A stretch of 64,000 nucleotides of DNA from Bolinopsis microptera. Taxonomy: Eukaryota; Ctenophora; Tentaculata; Lobata; Bolinopsidae. Shown piece by piece: positions 57,376-64,000 of this stretch. Both the position numbers and the translations under genes were made by a program. How positions within the stretch are numbered: position 1 is the first letter of the stretch; every line of letters starts with the position of its first letter. The stretch is taken from contig NC_087074.1 of the NCBI RefSeq assembly GCF_026151205.1, positions 1,612,001-1,676,000 on the forward strand, written 5' to 3'. Under the pieces are notes generated by a model that saw nothing but the letters and a program-made list of their open reading frames with translations, did no database searches and was not told where the DNA came from.

Positions 57376-57651
57376 GGAATCTTATCTAGTATATAATTTG
57401 GTCATATATAAAGTACTGTTCGATTTCCGATTAATTTAGTGAAAAAGTTCGTTATATTATTCATGTTACGTAATTTTAAAATATTTTGATCGAAAATAAT
57501 TTTATAATTTTTTGATATTTGTTTAATCAAGTGATTAATAATTAATTAATTATCTAATCAATGGTTGTCAGATAAAAAGTTGTTCTCTTTCCTGTTTTGA
57601 AACCATCAGTTTAATATAGAACTGTTCTATGACTTCGAAGTCGTTTTTATT

Positions 57652-58262
57652 GGCACTATCCGTCGCGGAGTAGAGTCCGCACCCAAGGCGGAGCCGCGGA
57701 ATCCGTGCGGACTCCGGGCCGGTGCTCCCGCTTAAAATGTAGTTAAACTGGATCGAGTCATTTTGGGCGGACTCGAGCGGAGCCGAGCGGGGACTCCAGA
57801 GCGGACTCCGAGCGGGACTTTAAAGTCAGCCGCGGCTCCAGAGCAGGCTCCGCGGAGGATACCGGCAGAGTGTCCGCCGCCTGAGTAAGCCTCTTGGCGG
57901 ACTCGGTCCGATGCGGACTCCGGCGTGTGTTGGCGGACTCCGCGGTACCCTCTCCGCCAGACTTGAATCCAGCCGGAGTCCGCCAGCTCCGGCGGACTCC
58001 GCTCGGAGTCCGCCAGGACTCAAACAGAGTCCACTGACTTCCGACCTCCGCTTCCGTCCCTCGGCTAAATTTGTCACGTGACATACCAAAATGCATTTTG
58101 CAATATTGTGGTCAGATGAAAAGGTCGCTAGTGATACCCTTAACCATTACCCTCACAATGTCAATAGTGTACAACTCTAGTCCTAACTTTGACCCTATAA
58201 TGTATTACGTTGAACCTAAACTCCTCACTCACAAACAGGTCCGCTGCGAAATTTCAAATGTC
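57652..58262 (+). repeat. array unit 3: foldback-element end
   Basis: Starts GGCACTATCCGTCGCGGAG, the same terminus as the intact element at 22,335. Confidence 0.75.
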
Positions 58263-59600
58263 AGGAAATTATCCAGGGCTTACAGGTTTCTTCAAGTCGA
58301 AGGATTATTATATGAAAATACAATATGGTTCAGCAAAAATCTTCGACAAGCCATGCACTTAACATACATCTGTCGATTAATTGAAATATAACTAAGAGTT
58401 AAAAATCTTGGACTAGGCATCTTCATTGATTTAAGTTAAGCTTTTGATACAATCTGTCATGATAAACTGCTTATAAACTGAATGAATTATGGATTCGTGG
58501 ACTGCAAATATTTATTAGCCAGTTAACTCTCTATTAGGCAGCCAATATGTTTCAGTACTTGGAGAAGAATCGAAAAACTGTCTGTATATTTGGGGTGCCT
58601 CAGGGTCAGTTTTATGGTCACCTTGACTTTTCTTTTTGCTCACATCAATCAATATCATAGAGTATCAGACCTAGGTAAGTTTATACTTTTTGCGATGACT
58701 CCAAAATATTTGTTGTAGATAAATGTTAAAAACACTTTTCTGCCAACAATCCGCTACAAAATTCTTAAACTTGTTCATCAATTATGAAGTGTAAACTTGC
58801 TGCATATCAAACACAAAGAAATGTTGTTATATCCACTTTAAGCCGAACGGTAGAAATGAACCAGATTCAAACACTTAAATGAATTAGAATTGACTCTGAA
58901 TATTATAATAATTAAAGGTAGAGAGGAAACTAGTTTCTGGAGTCATTATTGACCCAAAAACTGAACTGGGATGGCTCACTTGAGAGCGTTAAATCGTAAA
59001 TTGAAATGTGAGATTGGTAGACTATGTGGAATCAGCGCTGTGTACCTAAAACATTCTATAAGGACACTGTACCCACAACCTTTTTGCAATCACCACCTAT
59101 GTTATGGATTATCTGTTTGGGGAGGTGCTATCAAATAATTAAACTAGAAGCCAATTTAAAAAAACACAATGAAAAGCTTAAGAATTCTCTTTGGTGAATA
59201 ATGTTGCGTCATCAATAAGTTCATAACTATGTGCCAGCGTACGGACTATAACTAGGGATAAGACGGGTAAAGTTATCAAGCTGATGTTAGGCAAGAGTTC
59301 TTTGAAACTAGAACACAGTAAACCAATCTGTATCGAGTATAACTTCCTGACTGTCCACAATCTTAATAAGTTGCACTGTTTAATGGTAATGTTTAAAATT
59401 AATAAGTTCCAATAACCAGTTCAATGTCTCTTTTATTCAACAGGTCACAAGTCGAGACAACTACATATAACACCCACTCGGTCCCTCACTATTCTTCTTA
59501 CAATTCAACCAGTATTTGGAATCACTGCCGTAAGTAACGAGTGAAAATTGACTTCTCCACTCCTATCTGTATTTTCAAGAATAACTTAGAAAGCTTTGTT
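58263..59600 (+). pseudogene. array unit 3: LINE reverse transcriptase
   Basis: Same fragment as in unit 1, with many private shifts. Confidence 0.8.
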
Positions 59601-61655
59601 AGAACTACAATTCTTATATGACAGACACTATGGTGCAAGTTACAACTTGATGCAAATGAATTATCATTGATATAGGTTAATAACTAAAACTTAATCATAT
59701 GAGTATCCACGGTGTCTATTGCAAAGAACATGACAAGGGTATAGTCCTATATAAGAATTAAGTGACGAACACAAAACGAATCTTCACTACGACTAATTTT
59801 AAAATCCTGCGGCCAGGATCCTGTTGTTTTCCTACTCTGCTCTACCTAACCCCTATACCTTCCCTTTTCTTCAGGTTTATTCTTCAATTTTTTAAATTAG
59901 ATAGCGATATAATTTTCTTTCGAATTAGTATGGCATTATACATTATTTGGTATCGTATGTATGTTGTGTTTAGGTTTGCTATATCTAGGTTATGTGCTGT
60001 ATATTGTTGAAGATTTTTGAGGCTCAGACGTATCGTCCCTTGGGTTGAGTTGTAAGCGGGTTATATGTTCCAATCGCTCTTACTTCGTATGGTGAAAAAT
60101 CGACAGGTGTGCCTTGACCTTTCGGCGAGTGTTTGCCCACCGGGGTTCAAAAATTATGAATCCATGACATTACTTTGACTCAGTGAACTTATCAAACGTC
60201 TGTACTGATTCATTAAATTTTCTTAGTTTATTTAAGCTAGATTATTGTAGATACACACGATCAATGAATAGCAAGAGCACAATTGGGACTCTTTGTTCTG
60301 CGACCGTGTTTCATCGGTAGGGCCGACGGTTTTTGGGTTGTGTTGTGTGCTGGGGAAAATACAACGCTTGAAAGATTATGTAATGTAAATATTGTTAATT
60401 GACATTAGTGCCACAGTTTATGTGGTAAACAAATTTATGGTCAAACTTTTATATATAGTGGAAAGGGCATGTTTTACCACATCAATATGCAATGGATGGA
60501 TAAGTTGCCACACAAGGAATAAACTGACTTTAAACATGACCAACAGCCTTTACACGTAATCATAGCTCCTAATAAATAATTGATATACATGAAACATCTG
60601 GCCTGATCATTTTCACATTGTGGTCCCACACGGGGTTCGGTAAAGACCTTACAGGCAACTGGTCCTTTTTCAGCCACAATAAAAATAGTCATGCCTGTAC
60701 TGTCATCATCTGTAACCAACTATTAAAAAATAATATATCTTTTGCTAGTAATTTACATTTTAAGCCTAGGCATTACTTCTCAAATTTTAAATTTATAATT
60801 TAACTTTTACTAATAACTATGATGTTGGTGGGGCGTTTATTACTTAACTAAATTCAATTTGAAGTCAATAGATTATTAGTCACAACAAAATTATAGTTTA
60901 AGAACATCCATTTTGCATTGTGTTCCATTATTAGAATTTATGATGGTATTGATTGAATTATTGGTAATAATTTAAATTTTGTGTTTATTAAACTTTTGTT
61001 AATCTAATTCAGATGTTGTTCAATGAGTTGCCACTAAAATGTTCTAAATTATGTAGGAGGTTAAGGACACAATTGCTAGTAGTGCTTCTTGTGCCCGTTG
61101 ACTTGACTACAATGAAATTTTGCCGGAGTTTTTCTGTCGGCTTTTATCGGATGTGCGTTGTCTATTTACTTGGTTTTGCCAAAGCAGGCAAATAATTTTG
61201 TTTTTGTGGTTAGCCGTGATAACTGGTTTGCAGAGTATTTAAACACTAAACAATGATACACTATACAAATTGCTTATACATTTATCAGGCAGAGTCGATT
61301 GGCTGCAAACGTCAGACACCACAGTTCAGCGCCAAAGTAACGTTTTAGGACACCGAACACGTAGGTTATAGGTGTCATTTTGTAAATCACTTTATGGATG
61401 GGACTCCTAAAGTCAGTATTTGTTGAAGCATATTAGTGTCAACTGCCATCCTTATAGCGTTATGGTAATGGTCTGATTAACGGCCAAGAATAACGTACGT
61501 GCGCGGCTTAAGGAAACCCGAGCAAATGTTTGAGATAGGTGTAGCTGCGGCGCGCTTTTAAACATATATACGTATAAGCGCCGTACGGATGAAACGCAAT
61601 ATTTAAAGTAATTAAGCTAATTTGTTTACTTATATTCACGTTTTTAATCATAATA
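59601..61655. other. array unit 3: unknown segment plus copy of 1,711-2,342
   Basis: As in units 1 and 2. The copy of the 1,711 segment starts near 61,005. Confidence 0.5.
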
Positions 61656-62097
61656 TAGCATGGTCAATATACTGTTAAAGTTGTCATTATGATCTCATTA
61701 TCGAACCTGCTTTTTTTTGGGCTATAGAAGAGATCGGTTTAGCCTTGATTTGGATTGAGTTACAGGTGTGTTTTCCACAAAGGCAGGTTTATTCTGGGAT
61801 GGTAAGCTCCTTGAGTTGTTTCCAAAGCCGAGAAGATTTTTTAAATAAAAGTTATGGCTTCGCTTTCGGTGGTATTAGACGGTAATCCCTCTGTTCAGTC
61901 CTGTTAAGTAACGAAGTAGTGAGATATGGGTACCCTATATTTCAACTATTTTAAAAGTTCAGTTATAGTACGAAAGTTTGTAAAGATTATACACAGTAAG
62001 GAGTTTTTGACTGTTAAATAATGTTTGTTGATTCCTGAGTAGAATTCAGCTCTAGTTTTTGACAAATATGGGCTCTACAAGTTTATTTATGGAACTA
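61656..62097 (-). pseudogene. array unit 3: LINE RT tail
   Basis: Fourth copy of the 2,343-2,762 fragment, counting the clean one. Confidence 0.75.
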
Positions 62098-62725
62098 CCG
62101 ATTTAGACTCCCTAACTTGGAGGCACGTAAACACGTACTGCTGTGCACGCTTTTCCATGGAATCTGACACCACTATGTGGGATCCACGGAAATTGGTAAG
62201 GCATCGGCTATTAGATACGATCGAATCTATACGATGAAAGTGTAAATAGATGCTTTTTTATTCGGCAAATTCTACACCAGCAACCATTAAAGCATGTCGG
62301 GAACTTTTGATGCTGCAGTTGATTTCATCAACAATCGAGATTGACTAGATGAAGCTAGACTTTCAGTTCTTGAACCAGAAGTCGCAATCTTCAACAGCAG
62401 GAATCAAGTGGGAACAGCTCCCGCCAACTTTGGGACAGCTGAACAACATTCTAATCTTGGTTTACCATCAGCTGCAGGTTAAGTAAATAATAACCTAGAT
62501 CCGATAAGATGAGGATGAAAGCAAGAATAATGGGGCGCATTGTACCAGTGAACAACTCTTATGGCATTACAGCTCGAAAAGCTCATTTTAAACATCAGTT
62601 GCAACTGTGTAAAGTCAGGTTGTGGCAATGCTTGTTCATGCAGAAAAGGCATGAAATACATTGTGGATCAACAGCCTTAACTGTAGGACAATTTGCACAA
62701 ATGCTTGCAAGCTGAGGACTTCATA
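62098..62725 (+). pseudogene. array unit 3: CXC-type family fragment
   Basis: Same fragment. The Cys-rich end is readable at about 62,585-62,695, and PANFGTAEQHSNL-like sequence near 62,425. Confidence 0.55.
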
Positions 62726-63008
62726 AGTAAGATCTTTATATAGTATATAATATGGTATATATAAAGTACTGCTTAGATTTCACGATTTATTTTAGTGAAA
62801 AGTTGTTTTATTTTATGTTACGTAATTTTAAAATATTTTTTGATCGAAAAGAATGTTTTATATTTTGAATATTTGTTTATAATTGATTAAATACATTAAG
62901 TAATTATCTAATCAAATGGTTGTCAGTTAAAAAGGTTGTTCTTTTCCTGTTTGTGAACACATCAGGTTTAATCTAGAAACTTTCTAAGAATCAGAAGTCG
63001 TTTTTTTT

Positions 63009-63616
63009 GCACTATCCGTCGACGGAGTAGAAGTAAGCGGCGGAGACGCGGACTCGAGCGGACTCCGCGGTTGCTCCGCTAAAATGTATTTTAAATGGAC
63101 TCGAGGACTTTTTGGCGGACTCCGAGCGGAAAAGCCGAGCGGACTCCGAGCGGTACTCCGTGCGGACTTTAATGTCCGCGCGGATCCGTGCGGCTCGCGG
63201 AGGCTCGGCTGAGTGTCCGCGAAGAGTAAGCCTATAGGCGGACTCGGGTCCGCTGCGGACTCCGGCGGATGTCGCAAGGGTAGGCGGGACTCCGACTGAC
63301 TCTCCGCCCAGACTTGAATCAGCCGAGTCCGCCTGGCTCGGCGGGACTCGCTCGGGTACGGCCGGGACTCCAACAGAGTCCACTGAACTTCACGACCTCG
63401 ACTTCCGACCCTCGGCTAACTTGTCAGTGACATTAAAAACATAGCATTTTGCAATATTGTGGTCAGATGAAAGGTCGCTAGTGATAATCTTAACCATTAC
63501 CCCTCACAATGCTTCAATAGTGTACCAACTCGAGTCCTAACTTTGACACATAATGTATTAACGTTGACCTTACCCTCTCACCAACCGTCCGCAGCGAAAT
63601 ATCATTGTCTATTGAT
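63009..63616 (+). repeat. array unit 4: foldback-element end
   Basis: Fourth copy, starting GCACTATCCGTCGACGG. Confidence 0.7.
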
Positions 63617-64000
63617 ATTCTCAGGCTTTACAGTTTCTTCAGTCGCCAAGGATTTATATATGAAAATCATATGGCTTCAGAGAAATCATTCGACAAGCCA
63701 TGCACTTAATTCTTCTGTCGGACTACATTAAAAACCAACTTAAGAGATAAAAATCATGTACTAGGCATCTTCATTGGATTTAAGTAAAGCTTTTGATACA
63801 ATATGTTCTGATAACTGCTAAAAAAACTGAATGATTATCGGTATTCGAGGGACTGCCAAATAAATAATAGGCCAGATTACCTCTCTATTAGGCAGAAATA
63901 AGTTTCAGTACTTGGAGAAGAATTCGACAAAACTGTCGTATTTTTGGTGTGTGCATCAGGGTCAGTATTTAGGTCCATTGCTTTTCATTATCTACATTCA
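63617..64000 (+). pseudogene. array unit 4: LINE reverse transcriptase, cut by window end
   Basis: Start of the same RT fragment (YENH-GFR, DLSKAFDT blocks in shifted frames) running off the right edge. Confidence 0.7.

Larger units (their letters stand above)
46635..64000. repeat. tandem array of a ~5.36 kb composite unit
   Basis: Landmark AAGTCGTTTTT lies at 46,901, 52,277, 57,638 and 62,995, giving periods of 5,376, 5,361 and 5,357 bp. Order within a unit: AT-rich leader, foldback-element end (GC-rich), plus-strand LINE RT, ~1.4 kb unknown, a 0.65 kb segment also at 1,711, minus-strand LINE tail, plus-strand CXC-family fragment. Copies differ by frequent single-base insertions and deletions that are mostly private to each copy. 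The array starts about 17 bp after exon 15 of the host gene and runs off the window. Confidence 0.85.

Noticed and set aside
51813-62520. Alternative genetic code with TGA as tryptophan
   Set aside because: The host gene and intact LINE frames use TGA as stop or avoid it. The TGA-for-Trp pattern is limited to dead repeat copies.
46910-63383. Short coding genes predicted inside the GC-rich array ends
   Set aside because: Same subrepeat artefact as in the foldback arms, and not conserved in frame between the four copies.

Overview
The window looks like a transposon-rich, AT-rich metazoan genome, most likely a marine invertebrate. The evidence is split genes with GT-AG introns, many non-LTR (LINE) reverse transcriptases, a Ty3/gypsy-type pol, MITEs, minisatellites, and fragments of two uncharacterised multicopy gene families that I recall mainly from cnidarians and arthropods. 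The phylum cannot be fixed from sequence alone; a cnidarian is my guess. No bacterial operons, rRNA, CRISPR array or canonical tRNA gene were seen.

Layout. 1-1.7 kb: AT-rich, with a weak acidic ORF. 1.7-5.6 kb: pieces of three LINE reverse transcriptases, one of them in a clean copy of a segment that recurs in the array at the right end. 6.2-8.6 kb: 3' part of a gypsy-like pol (minus). 9.6-12.6 kb: a two-exon gene fragment of an uncharacterised family (minus), fused in frame to a LINE reverse transcriptase. 13.0-16.2 kb: a LINE with endonuclease and RT in two frames (minus). 16.9-18.1 kb: an AlkB-like dioxygenase joined to an SGNH esterase-like domain (minus). 18.2-21.4 kb: a 3.2 kb polypyrimidine TCC/CTCAG tract bracketed by CGGACAAAAA minisatellites. 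22.3-25.6 kb: a foldback-like element with arms of about 1.4 kb.

26.3-36.3 kb is a nest of elements. A minus-strand LINE (ORF1, endonuclease, RT) is split cleanly by a plus-strand LINE (28.17-33.44 kb) and, further upstream, by a hAT-like MITE with a perfect 8-bp target duplication. The inserted plus-strand LINE is nearly intact: ORF1 and ORF2 overlap by ATGA, and ORF2 carries one TGA stop.

36.6-46.6 kb holds the only convincing host gene: 15 plus-strand exons with matching phases, 650 codons, running on beyond the last exon seen. It reads as a large helical-repeat protein that I cannot name; a LYST-like N-terminus is a weak idea. Its introns are full of minisatellites, several starting at or containing the splice sites, and of repeated E-box, CArG and CRE-like motifs.

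46.6-64.0 kb is a tandem array of a ~5.36 kb composite unit (three full copies and part of a fourth). Each unit joins a foldback-element end, a plus-strand LINE RT, an unknown segment, a minus-strand LINE RT tail, and a fragment of a CXC-type multicopy family. All copies carry dense private indels, unlike the rest of the window, which suggests poor consensus quality as much as decay. Most of the window is therefore selfish or repetitive DNA; only the 15-exon gene, and possibly the AlkB-SGNH gene and the 9.6 kb gene fragment, look like host functions.
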